The translations under genes and the position numbers were made by a program. This document shows positions 19,901-30,524 of a stretch of DNA of 60,028 nucleotides, one piece after another (position 1 is the first letter of the stretch; every line of letters starts with the position of its first letter). This DNA comes from Paulinella micropora (taxonomy: Eukaryota; Cercozoa; Imbricatea; Euglyphida). Location: contig BJOX01000014.1 in NCBI GenBank assembly GCA_009731375.1, forward strand, positions 574,146 to 634,173, read 5' to 3'. The notes below the pieces were generated by a model. It ran no database searches and was not told where the DNA came from. It saw only the letters and a program-made list of their open reading frames with translations.

Positions 19901-22900
19901 AGCGTATACAATCAACGAGACGGACCCACCATGGACTATGCTCCCACCACCTCCAAGCGGAACAGATGAGACCGGACAAGAACAGCACGAACCCTACGGT
20001 GTAGGTGCAGCAGGCGAAAGATGGCGAGAACAACTGGAGAAGCAACTGAAACGCATACTCAACATACCCGACACGCCGTCCGATGTGAAGCGTTCACCGC
20101 CTCCAGCACCATACACACCTGAAATAGAACCACTGTTCAACGACAACGTGAGACCACCGCTCAACTATTACCCACCTGCCGGACGTGTGGAAGCTGAAGA
20201 ACTACGCGAACGCCTACGACGTCATGACTACTCACACACATTCGAATTCGTGTTAATGGCAGACGTATTTGACGAATTAGAAGCAATAAGGGACCCGAAA
20301 GAAGATACCACAGACGTAGCAACCATCCCTGACGAAGATGCAACTGACGACATCGACGACCCGGAGCTCGACGACCCTGAACATGAGAACTATCTCTACC
20401 CACCCGCCCTGGACTTCGCCAACGTACGCGAGTGGCAATACTACGTCAACAGGCATCCAGAGCTGGAATATTTGGAGTTCAAGAACATGGACGAATACAA
20501 CAGATGGATGCAGGAGACAATGGACTTAGAACGGGCAGAGCTCAAGCGCCCTATGGTCAACTATGTGCTAATGGCCGACGGCAATCCCCCTGACGTGGTC
20601 GACAGCGCATGCAACCGATGGCTATTCCATGAGAAGGCGCCTATCGACCCCAAGTCTATCCGCGAAGAGAAACCGGCTTTCCTCAATAACATATCTGGTA
20701 AGCCGCTTCCGGTGAGGACGCGGGCTACTGCCACTCCGACGTGGCTCAATGGTTATGGTCAATCGGTTAAACAGTCATTTCCCAACTCACTCATATCACC
20801 GTCATTACCATTCAACCTTGTTCCCACCCCACGCCTTGACCATGACATGCACAAAACAATCATCCATCAAAATGGTCAAGTATTCATCTATGACAAGCCC
20901 ATAACACTTGACAAGAAGAACATACTAGCAAGGGGGAGGCTCAATTCACACTTGCTATACGAGTTAGATAAGCCAGGAATGACACCACTTGACCCTCATC
21001 AAAGATATATACCATACAGGTACAAGCAGAGAGAACAACTGTCACTGGCTGCAACCATCGACAACCTACCAGACCTTGCATTATGGTCAGTCAATCCTCT
21101 CCCATCACATGCACCGTACGATCCAATGATCCTACACAGAGCTCTGATGTATGCAAACCCACTCATAATGAACGAGTTTGCAAAGAGCGTAGGCAGACGC
21201 ATCGCTGGCAAAGATTGGATGCGTCTGGTACGTGCATGTCATGGATGCAATAGGGGCAAACCTAACAAACCCCCTATGTACAGAGGTAACTATCTAGACC
21301 TAGAATATAAGCAAGGTGAAGCACTCAACATAGATTTCAGCGGCCCATTCCCCGTAATGTCAAGATACGGTAACTACTACAGAAGGGGAGTGACATGTTC
21401 TCGCTCTAAGTTTGCTTGTGACCTCTACACACCTACCCGCGAAGCTAAGCTTTACATGCCACATTTAACACGCATATTTGCTTTCTTTGAACGACAGTCA
21501 GGCAACAAACTAAAGCAGATAAGAGCAGATGGCGAGTTTGTCTCTAAAGTACTAAAAGACTATACAGACAAACACTGCATCATCCTCAAAACCACCACAC
21601 GTAACGAGCCTAACATGAACCCCTTTGCTGAAAGAATGAATAGGACAGACGACACACGCGCACTAGCAGCACAGTTAGATGCAGGCCTGCCTAACACATT
21701 TTGGGAGGACACACATAAAGCGACACTAGCCATACGAATGGTCACGCCCCTTTGCAGAGGTAAGGACAAAGGCAAATCCCCTTGGGAATTGCTTATGGGC
21801 CGAAAACCTGTGCAATCGTTCGTGCAACCTTTCGGATGCCTCGCCTGGGTGAAAATGGAAACGACGAAAGCACAGCCTGTCGCCGTGCCAGGTACTCTCA
21901 TTGGCTACAACATATTTCGTCGAGTCTATAAAATCCTCATTCACGACACCAAACAGACAGCCACAGTAGAAAAACCTAATGTTCGTTCGATACAATGACT
22001 CGTGGCTACACATGCAAAATACCTGCACGACCTTGGCAACCACTACTAGTGTCGCACAACATAACATCCTCCACCTCGCCTCCTACCACTAGCATACCAT
22101 CTATCCAGTCAGTCCAGTGGAAAAACGAGGACCAACTGCCACAATTTCAGGACTCCAACACACCCAGTGGCTGGTGGCCAACAAACCAACTGCCACATTC
22201 CTCACAAAACACACTCGACACACTGGACGATGACACGACAACCCCACACACCACCAAGGCCACTTCAAGTCTTTACGTGCAACCAAGCCCATATTTTGGC
22301 TCACTCCATCCCCCACCAAATGCATTTGCTCCCACTCCAGCAACAACGGTTGCACAAGAGAAAAAGACGAACACAGCACCTCGGCAAACGACACAACACA
22401 ACAGAGCAACATCAAACCCAGCCCAACACTCCTCATCTGCACCACAATTCCCTCTACCAGATAGATGGAGTAGTAACAAGGGCATACCACAAACATGGGA
22501 TGGTGCTGCAATAACTTCAACAAACATAGTTGCTGGGCCCAGGCTTAGGAAACAAACACCAGCAAACCACCCCACTCATACCGCACACATTATTGTTGCT
22601 CATGAGTTTGAGGAGGAGGAAGAGGAGGCCTTAGGACAGGACAGCTATTGTTTGTTCACAAGAGTGTTACATATCCCACAGAAAACCATAAAGTCACACC
22701 CTCAGGTACATGCTGCTCAACTAGCCGAGTTACAAGGTTTGTTCGAATGCAAAGCACTGCAATGGGTACCTCGAGCCGCAGCAATAACAGCGAATGTACC
22801 TCCTGTCCATACAACATTTGTTGATGCCATAAAGACAGATGAGTCTACAGGTCAGGAGAAATACAAATCGCGACTAGTAGCTTTAGGAAATAGGATGAAA

Positions 22901-24241
22901 GAATACATTCATTACAATCCATATGAATGCTCTTCCCCCACCGCCCAACCAATGTTTCTTTTGCTACTAGTATCTTATGCTGCATTCAATGACCTCATGA
23001 TCTCTCACCTCGACTTTTCACAAGCCTATTCCCATGCAGATATGAAGGACATTGCCTTCGCCTTTCCGCCTAAGGGGTACGAAAACAAAAGCGACCCTTC
23101 AATGATTCTATTGTTGAAGAAAGCACTGTACGGAACCCCCCAGGCAGGGCGAAGGTGGTTTGACCATGTGTCTACTAATGTGAGAAGTATAGGATATAAA
23201 CAGTCAACATTAGACCCATGCATTTTCTTCCTACCTTCAGTCACAGGCAGACAGAAACTACCCCCCTATCTACTCCTTCGCACTGATGACTTGCTCGTGT
23301 TTCATAATACCAAAGACGAGCACAATGCCCTGTTCACCAAACTGAAACATTCATTTAGAGTGAAGGACCTAGGACAAGTCAAAACATTTTGTGGCTTGCA
23401 GTTTGTTAGGACTTCAGAGGGCATAGTCATACATCAGCATGAATACATTAAGGGCATGCTTAGGGATTTCAACTTCCAAGAAGCCAAGCCAGTCGCTACC
23501 CCTACAGCGACGACTGACCCTCCCCCAGCCAGCAAAGAAGCTATGCTTCGGCGTTTCTCGCTCCCTCGCTTGCTTGGCGCCCTTCTCTGGCCTGCGACTC
23601 AGACTCAACCGGCCATCACCTACGCGGTCAACCACGCGGCGGTACTCGCATCAAAGAAGCCTGACGTGGCGTACTCAGCAATAGCTCGCATCCTCAGATT
23701 TCTGCGAACACCTAGAGGGATTTTCTTCCCATTTCGGACCCGCAGCTTCGAGCTTATATCGTATTCCGATGCCAACTTGGGCGCATGTGAGTACACGCGA
23801 CGATCAAGAACCGGCCAACTGCACATGACGACTGGGCCCATCGCATGGAGTTCGAAGCGCCAACCCACAGTCGCACTATCGACTCAGGATGCTGAAACGA
23901 TCGCCAACTCAACGACATGCCGAACAGCAATCGCGATATTGCATATGTGCAAGGACGTTGGAATTCCGTTGCCGACGCCATCAACTATCAATAACGACAA
24001 CCGGGGGGCGGTCCTGAACGCAACGAACGGCATGGCCACTGATCGCACACGCCACTTAGCACTCAAACACCATTACGTGGTAGAACGAGTACGGGCTGGC
24101 GAAGTGATCGTACGACACGTTTCGACGAAGGACAATCTGGCGGACATGCTGACGAAGTCACTACCGACGCCACGTTTCTTGGAACTAGTCGCACAGTTTA
24201 CGGTGTTGCTCAAGGACGCTTTACCGCAGTTTGAGGTTTAA
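16914..24241 (+). pseudogene. Copia Gag-Pol polyprotein, copy 2 (broken twice)
   Basis: The sequence is nearly identical to the intact copy, but the frame is interrupted. First frame: 16914-18698, ending with a stop inside an 84 bp segment (18669-18752) that is the exact reverse complement of 10723-10806 in copy 1. The frame resumes after it (open from about 18753 to 21998). A single T is missing near 21987 relative to copy 1, after which the integrase C-terminus, reverse transcriptase and RNase H continue in the third frame (21995-24241). Copy 2 also has three extra bases (an added Asn) in Gag near 17526, so copy 1 carries a small deletion there or copy 2 an insertion. Visible substitutions include Gly to Arg and Gly to Cys in the integrase. 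No full polyprotein can be made from this copy. Confidence 0.92.
18669..18752 (+). other. 84 bp microinversion in copia copy 2
   Basis: The block starts CCGCAGTACGATGTGC and ends GATCCGTTCTTGG. Copy 1 holds the same 84 bases inverted at 10723-10806, with identical flanks (TATTTCCTT on the left, ACAAGATGCC on the right). The ends carry CC/GG, so the block has only minimal terminal inverted bases. It introduces the stop that ends the first frame of copy 2. Confidence 0.93.
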
Positions 24242-24472
24242 TGCCTCTAGCTTTTACAGACACTTAGGATGAATTTATTCAACAGACTTGCTACACCGCT
24301 GCAAGGACCTGCATCCTTTGATGCTTACGAATTTTTTTTCATTTTTAGTGTTAATGCAACATTAACATGTATCATACTTCATCATCATGAATCGCTAGTT
24401 TACATATAGTTTCATATGGCCAATCATGTTAGTAACTTAAAGATAATATACATATACATATATGTTATGCCG

Positions 24473-24480
24473 AGGGGGAG
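24473..24480 (+). promoter_or_regulatory. Polypurine tract of copy 2
   Basis: AGGGGGAG lies directly before LTR 3, identical to the tract before LTR 2. Confidence 0.75.
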
Positions 24481-24876
24481 AGTAAGCAATAATATTTACT
24501 AAATATATTGTTACCTTTTATGGTCAATTTCACGACATAACATTTATATTTGACCGGATCATATTCATTACCATTTTCATATTTCGTATCATAATTATTA
24601 TTCGTTACGTTGATATTACCGTTATTCACAATTAGTTGCCAGTTAGTATAGATTGGCCCATACTGAATCATCACTTGAATTTCTGACCACAAGATCAGTA
24701 CATAAATTTGTGGTATTTATTTCACTATAAATTTATGGTAAATTAGATTGAGTTTCAGTCATTGGTTTCTAACCATTGATTAAATTCATTATTGTTCCTT
24801 CAACCTTTGATCAAAGTGCCTCAGCGCAAACGATTATTCAAGTATCCGGAGACTAATATCTACTAGTGTACTTACT
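24481..24876 (+). repeat. LTR 3 of the copia array
   Basis: 396 bp, differing from LTR 2 at two positions that I can find: the TATA-like box (TACATAAA) and the polyprotein start codon, which is ATA instead of ATG at 24856-24858. It could therefore not supply the start codon if it became a 5' LTR. Confidence 0.9.
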
Positions 24877-24881
24877 AAATG
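24877..24881. repeat. Target-site duplication, right copy (AAATG)
   Basis: Matches 8591-8595. The flanking DNA on both sides is G/A-rich (GGAGAAGGGAAAGG type), as expected for one original site split by the insertion. Confidence 0.85.
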
Positions 24882-25256
24882 AGGAGAAGGGAAAGGAGAA
24901 GGGACTTTTGCCTGCCGGTGGCTCTCTTCTGTACATTACAATACATGATAATGTCATGTAATCTGTGATTACAGCATGCAAATGCAAGAGGAAGGGAAAG
25001 AAGAAAGGAAAGGAGAAGGGAAAGGAGGAGAAAGGAGAAGAGAAGAATCGGACACACACACATACACATATGCAGCAGTACCATGCAGTAGTACCATGCA
25101 GTAGTATAGTATATATAAAATTAGGTAGAGAAGCTCATCCCCTCAAGGACAGCCTCCTAAGTTCTTCCCCTGAGGGAGAACAGTGCGTTATTTATTGTTT
25201 GTTACCTATTGCTGATGGATTATTGATGATTGATGGCTGATGATTGATGGTTGATG

Positions 25257-25301
<45 letters not shown>

Positions 25302-25329
25302 ATAGTAGTAGTAGTAATAGTAGTAGTAA

Positions 25330-25370
<41 letters not shown>

Positions 25371-25433
25371 ATAGTAGTAGTAGTAGTAATAGTAGTAGTA
25401 TATATTTAGTTTAGCATAAGTCGTAGTAGTAGC

Positions 25434-25480
<47 letters not shown>

Positions 25481-25493
25481 TAGTAGTAGTTAT
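25257..25493. repeat. (TAG)n/(GTA)n microsatellite
   Basis: Long GTA runs at 25257-25400 and 25424-25493 with TAA variants. Confidence 0.95.
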
Positions 25494-25499
25494 AGTGGT

Positions 25500-25953
25500 T
25501 CAGGAAAGAAGAAAGGAAACGAGACTGGAAAGGAGAAGGGGAGAGGAGGAAAAGGACTAGGGAAAGGACAACATGCCTGGGATGTTGCTGAACAGCAAGC
25601 TTCACTTCTTAGGTTTATCACAGTGATATCCACATAAGCCTTCCAAGAAAGACAGAAAATAAATCAAGAAAAGAGGAAAAGGAGAATAGAAAGGATGATT
25701 GGGGGGGGGGGGGCAAGAGAGAGAGAGATGCTAGGAGATAAAGGAGAAGAGAAAGGAGAAGAGAAAGGAGAAGAGAAAGGTGTTTTGTGTTGCAGCAAAT
25801 GGCGAAGAGGGTACAGATTCAGACCCAGCAACTGGCACGGACATACCCACATTCAAAAACAGGACGTACACACCAGAAGGAAGTGGAGGGTGGGGAGGGA
25901 GGGGGAAAGGGGAGAGAACGCACTGACATATATGCATGTAGCAGAATGCAGTA

Positions 25954-25955
<2 letters not shown>
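25500..25955. other. Purine-rich sequence without a gene
   Basis: GGAGAAG-type runs are frequent (25739-25780) and a G run lies at 25700-25714. ORFs here have low-complexity products. No gene is supported. Confidence 0.5.
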
Positions 25956-25992
<37 letters not shown>

Positions 25993-26421
25993 TGTAGAAG
26001 TTTATCCCCTCAAGGACAGCTTCCTAAGTTCTTCCCCTGAGGGAGAACAGAGTATTGTTCAATAATGAGCATATATATATGTATATATGTACTATATATA
26101 TATTATATAGGTAGAGATGTAGAAGCTTATCCCCTCAAGGACAGCTTCCTAAGTTCTTCTCCTGAGGGAGAACAGAGTATTGTTTAATAATGAGTATATA
26201 TATAATATTATTAGGTAGAGATGTAGAAGCTTATCCCCTCAAGGACGGCTTCCTAAGTTCTTCCCTGAGGGAGAACAGAGTATTGTTCAATAATGAGTAT
26301 ATATATGTATATATATATATATAATATAAGTAGGTACATATGTAGAAGCTTATCCCCTCAAGGATAGCTTCCTAAGTTCTTCCCCTGAGGGAGAACAGAG
26401 TATTGTTCAATAATGAGTACT

Positions 26422-26547
26422 ATTATATATATATAATATAATATAATATAATATAATATAATATAATATAATATAATATAATATAATATAATATAATATA
26501 ATATAATATAATATAATATAATATAATATAATATAATATAATATAAT
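26422..26547. repeat. (ATAAT)n pentanucleotide microsatellite
   Basis: An uninterrupted ATAAT run between the fifth and sixth hairpin units. Confidence 0.95.
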
Positions 26548-26776
26548 TAGGTAGAGCTCGAGATGTAGAAGCTTATCCCCTCAAGGACAGCTTCCTAAGT
26601 TCTTCCCCTGAGGGAGAACAGAGTATTGTTTAATAATGAGTATATATATGTATATATATACAAAAAATATATATATAATATATAATTAAGTAGAGATGTA
26701 GAAGCTTGTCCCCTCAAGGACAGCTTCCTAAGTTCTTCCCGAGTGATCCGGAGAACAGAGTATTGTTCAATAATGT

Positions 26777-27265
26777 TAATTATTTATAATTATTTCTTAA
26801 GCTTCTAAGCTTTAAGAAACCTTAACGTACGCGTAAGACTAGTAAGATTCCCTCCCCCCTTTTAATTTCCTATAGCTAGTTTTCCTAGGCCGCGCCTTCT
26901 CCTTTCTCTCCTTCTCCGTTCCTTCGAATTCCTCCTTTCCCTTCTCTTTTCCATCCTCTTTTGCCTCCTCTTTTGCGTTCTCCTTTCCCCTCATGATCAG
27001 AATATATATCTTTTCCATCGAATTCGAATATCCTCCTTATAATTAGCTTTCTTTTCTGCTTTCTATTCGTTAACGTTTTTGCCACTACGCATGTTGTTCA
27101 TGTTGAGGACTCAGGGCGCGGCAAAGTCTATCTTCCTTTGATGCGAGCGTTTTTGTCCTCCTGTAGTTTTCATACCGCTCCTCCTCTTAGTACTCATGAT
27201 CATCGTCTTCAACGACTCGAAAAAACAGATTTTGAATTTTGCCAGAGGCTGACAACAACCGATGC
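26777..27265. other. No recognisable gene
   Basis: Pyrimidine-rich DNA with one 66-codon minus-strand ORF of Lys/Arg/Gly composition (26885-27085) that looks like a low-complexity artefact. Confidence 0.5.
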
Positions 27266-27270
27266 CGATA

Positions 27271-28080
27271 ACAAAGTATATCGTAACCCAAGTGTGTCCG
27301 TCTGTCCGTGATCACTTCACGGAAATCTAGCCAATTTTTAGCGGCGGGGCCGGCCTGAAAGATCACGGGAAAAATATTTTGGATGGGCCGGCCTGTCTTT
27401 TTTGCGGAAACGCAACCTTTTTTTGGACGGGCCGGCCTGTCTTTTTTGCGGAAACGCAACCTTTTTTCGCTATGAATTCCACTTGGAAAAAACGGGCCGC
27501 CGGAGGCTGTTATGAAAAAAAAAACAAAAAAAACCAAAGTTTTTGAAACTTTCAGTAGTCTGTAGTGGTAAAAATAAAAAACTCTTTAGGACGGGCCGCG
27601 ATCCACTTTGTGTTTTTTTTTCTAATCTAGCTAATAAGCTATTTCTATACTAGGTAGACTAGCTATAGACAAGATAGACGGGCGATTCCCTGTCATATTC
27701 GAATTTGGCACTGCCAGTCCTATCGATAAATTCTATTATTCTGGTGGACGGGTTGATAGTGGGACTGGCAGTCCCTGTCATATTCTCGTTTCTAAAAGTA
27801 TATCGTAGCCAAGTGTGTCCGTGATCACGGAAACCTAACCACTTTTTTAGCGGCGGGGCCGGCCTGAAAGATCACGGGAAGAGCATTTTGGACGGGCCGA
27901 CCTGCCTTTTTTGCGGAAACGCAAAACTTTTTTCAGTATGAATTCCACTTAGAAAAAATCAGGCCGCCGGTTTTTCTATAGAAAAAGAAAAAAAATTGAA
28001 ACTTTACCTAGTATGTAATTGTAAAAATAAAAACTCTTTGGGACGTGTGATCACATACTGTGTTTTTTCTAATATACTTT
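27271..28080. repeat. Direct repeat pair with GGCCGGCC-rich units
   Basis: Two diverged copies, about 27271-27615 and 27799-28075, share AGTATATCGTA, GCGGCGGGGCCGGCCTGAAA, GATCACGGGAA, TTTTTTGCGGAAACGCAA and TATGAATTCCACTT. The first copy contains an internal tandem duplication of about 43 bp (GACGGGCCGGCCTGTC...). The second has the 14 bp palindrome TCCGTGATCACGGA. It is non-coding as far as I can see. Confidence 0.8.
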
Positions 28081-28084
28081 ATAT

Positions 28085-28755
28085 TTCTGTAGTAGTAAGA
28101 CTGTAGTACTAGCTATAGACGGGCGATCCCCTGTCATATTCTCGTTTACTGTATGTCTGAGCTGCTTCCTTCAGTTCGAAAGTTTGGGGGATTCCCCAAT
28201 TATAAGTGACTGACCGGCCGAGGTAGCGAAGAAGCCTCTGGAAACCTTCCTTTTTTTTTCGCTCTTGTGAACGGAAGCGTGTTCTCCCACATAGACCACC
28301 GTTTTTTCCCGGTAAACTGAATTTTTATTTGGACAGGGGCCAGAAAGGCTGTTTTTTCAGACACCAACCGCATTTCCTCTCTGTCGATTTCTGAAAATAC
28401 TGGTGGTTAGATTTTCAATTACACTTACGTATATGTATACCTTGACTGTTCCATGCATGTGAAATTTTTTTTTTCAAGAAAATTCGCCCTGCGCTTTGTG
28501 TTTTTAGCACATGTATTTTTTTTCCATCATGAACACCTTCCATCAGTCTCATGGAGTTCGTACCTAATATGATCACGTTCCTTCTCATGTTATTATCAAT
28601 ATCATTTTACCTGTTGTGATAATGGTGCATGTACATTTTTGCATGCATCTGTTCACTACCCTTGACAGGGTGCAACAAAACCTGCTACGACTGAATTTTT
28701 GTGCCTTTTCCTACTGGTAAGTGATGTTTTCATTACCTTTTCTGTCTTTCTGTTA
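28085..28755. other. No recognisable gene
   Basis: Unique-looking sequence with T runs. No ORF over 60 codons and no element could be recognised. Confidence 0.5.
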
Positions 28756-28759
28756 TTTC

Positions 28760-29005
28760 TATATATGTGTATGTGTGTACGTATTTATGTGTTTATGTGT
28801 GTACATATATGTGTCTGTATTTGAGCATGTATGTCCCTGTGTATGTATCTACATATGTATGTATGTATGTATGTATGTATGCATGTATGTATGAAAGATC
28901 TTATGTATGTATGTATGTATGTATGTATGTATACATGCATGCACGTATGTATGTAAGTACTTATGTATCTATGTATATATGCATGTATGTATGTATATGT
29001 GTATG

Positions 29006-29039
<34 letters not shown>

Positions 29040-29115
29040 TGTACATAGGTATGTAGGTATGTAGGTATGCAGGTATGTATGTATGTATGTATGTATGCAT
29101 GCATGCATGTATGCA
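28760..29115. repeat. (ATGT)n tetranucleotide array
   Basis: ATGT repeats with CATG and TACG variants. It is complementary to the following (ACAT)n array, so the two can pair. Confidence 0.95.
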
Positions 29116-30134
29116 TCATACATACATACATACATACATACACACATACATACATACATATATACATACATACATACATACATACATACATACATACATA
29201 CATACATACACACATACACATATACACATACATACAATCATATATACATACATACATACATCATTGCATGCATACAAACATACATACAAACAAACAAACA
29301 TACATACATACATACATACATACATAAATGCATGCATGATGCATGCATGCATGATCATACATACATACATACACATACATACATACATATACATACATAC
29401 ACATACACATACACATACATACATACATACATACATGCATGCATACATACATACATACATGCATACATACATGCATACATACATGCATATATACATGCAT
29501 ACATACATACATACATACATACATACATACATGCATGCATGCCTGCATGCATGCATGCATTACATACATGCATGTATACATACAGACATACATACATACA
29601 TACATACTTACATACATACATACATACTTACATACATACATACATACATACATACATGCATGCATGCATGCATACATGCATGCATGCGTGCGCACACATA
29701 CATACACACATACATACATACACATACACATACATACACATACGTATACATACACATACACACATACAGACATACATATAAAGAGACACACACACACACA
29801 CATGCATACATGCATACATACATACATACATACATACATACATACATACATGCATGCATGCATGCATACATACATACATACATACATACATATAATATAC
29901 ATACATACATACATACATACATACATACATACATACATACATAAATGCATGCATGCATGCAAACATACATACATACATGCATACATACATACATACATAC
30001 ACACACACAAGACATACATACATACATACATGCATACATACATACATACATACATACATGCACACATGCATATATGCATGCATGCATGCATGCATGCATG
30101 CATACATACACACATACATGCATACATACATACA

Positions 30135-30164
<30 letters not shown>
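29116..30164. repeat. (ACAT)n tetranucleotide array
   Basis: About 1 kb of ACAT repeats with GCATGC islands. The orientation switches against the previous array at about 29116. Every long Tyr/Met/Cys/His-rich ORF across it is a repeat artefact. Confidence 0.95.
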
Positions 30165-30165
<1 letters not shown>

Positions 30166-30177
30166 TCGTCAATATTT

Positions 30178-30199
30178 TCTGCTACTACTGCTACTACTG

Positions 30200-30240
<41 letters not shown>

Positions 30241-30362
30241 GCTACTACGACTACGACTACTACTGATACTACTACTGCTGCTGCTGCGCTGCTGCCATTC
30301 ATACCAATACTATTCTTCGAATTCGAATGCTAATAGTTCGACAAAGATTGACACACACACAC

Positions 30363-30399
<37 letters not shown>

Positions 30400-30441
30400 C
30401 ACACACACACGTGCATATATCTATCTATCTATATCTATCTA

Positions 30442-30493
<52 letters not shown>

Positions 30494-30520
30494 AATCTAT
30501 CAATCTATCTATCAATCTAT
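30178..30520. repeat. (ACT)n, (CA)n and (TCTA)n microsatellites
   Basis: CTACTG/ACT triplets lie at 30178-30292, ACAC at 30350-30410 and TCTA at 30418-30530. The last run supplies the stop codon of the neighbouring pol frame. Confidence 0.95.
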
Positions 30521-30524
30521 CAAT

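Larger units (their letters stand above)
25123..26776. repeat. Seven copies of a ~75 bp hairpin-bearing unit spaced by AT repeats
   Basis: Units near 25123, 25990, 26108, 26212, 26330, 26548 and 26690 share TTATCCCCTCAAGGACAGCT, TCCTAAGTTCTTCCCC and TGAGGGAGAACAGAGTATTG. Each unit contains the near-perfect hairpin GTTCTTCCC-CTGA-GGGAGAAC. The spacers are TATA or ATAAT repeats of different lengths. CTCAAGGGAGAACAGG near 1665 and 1699 is similar to the distal half. Origin unknown. Confidence 0.85.

Noticed and set aside
28767-30333. Several 200-300 codon ORFs of Met-Tyr-Val-Cys or Ile-His-Thr-Tyr repeats
   Set aside because: Tetranucleotide repeats are open in several frames by nature.
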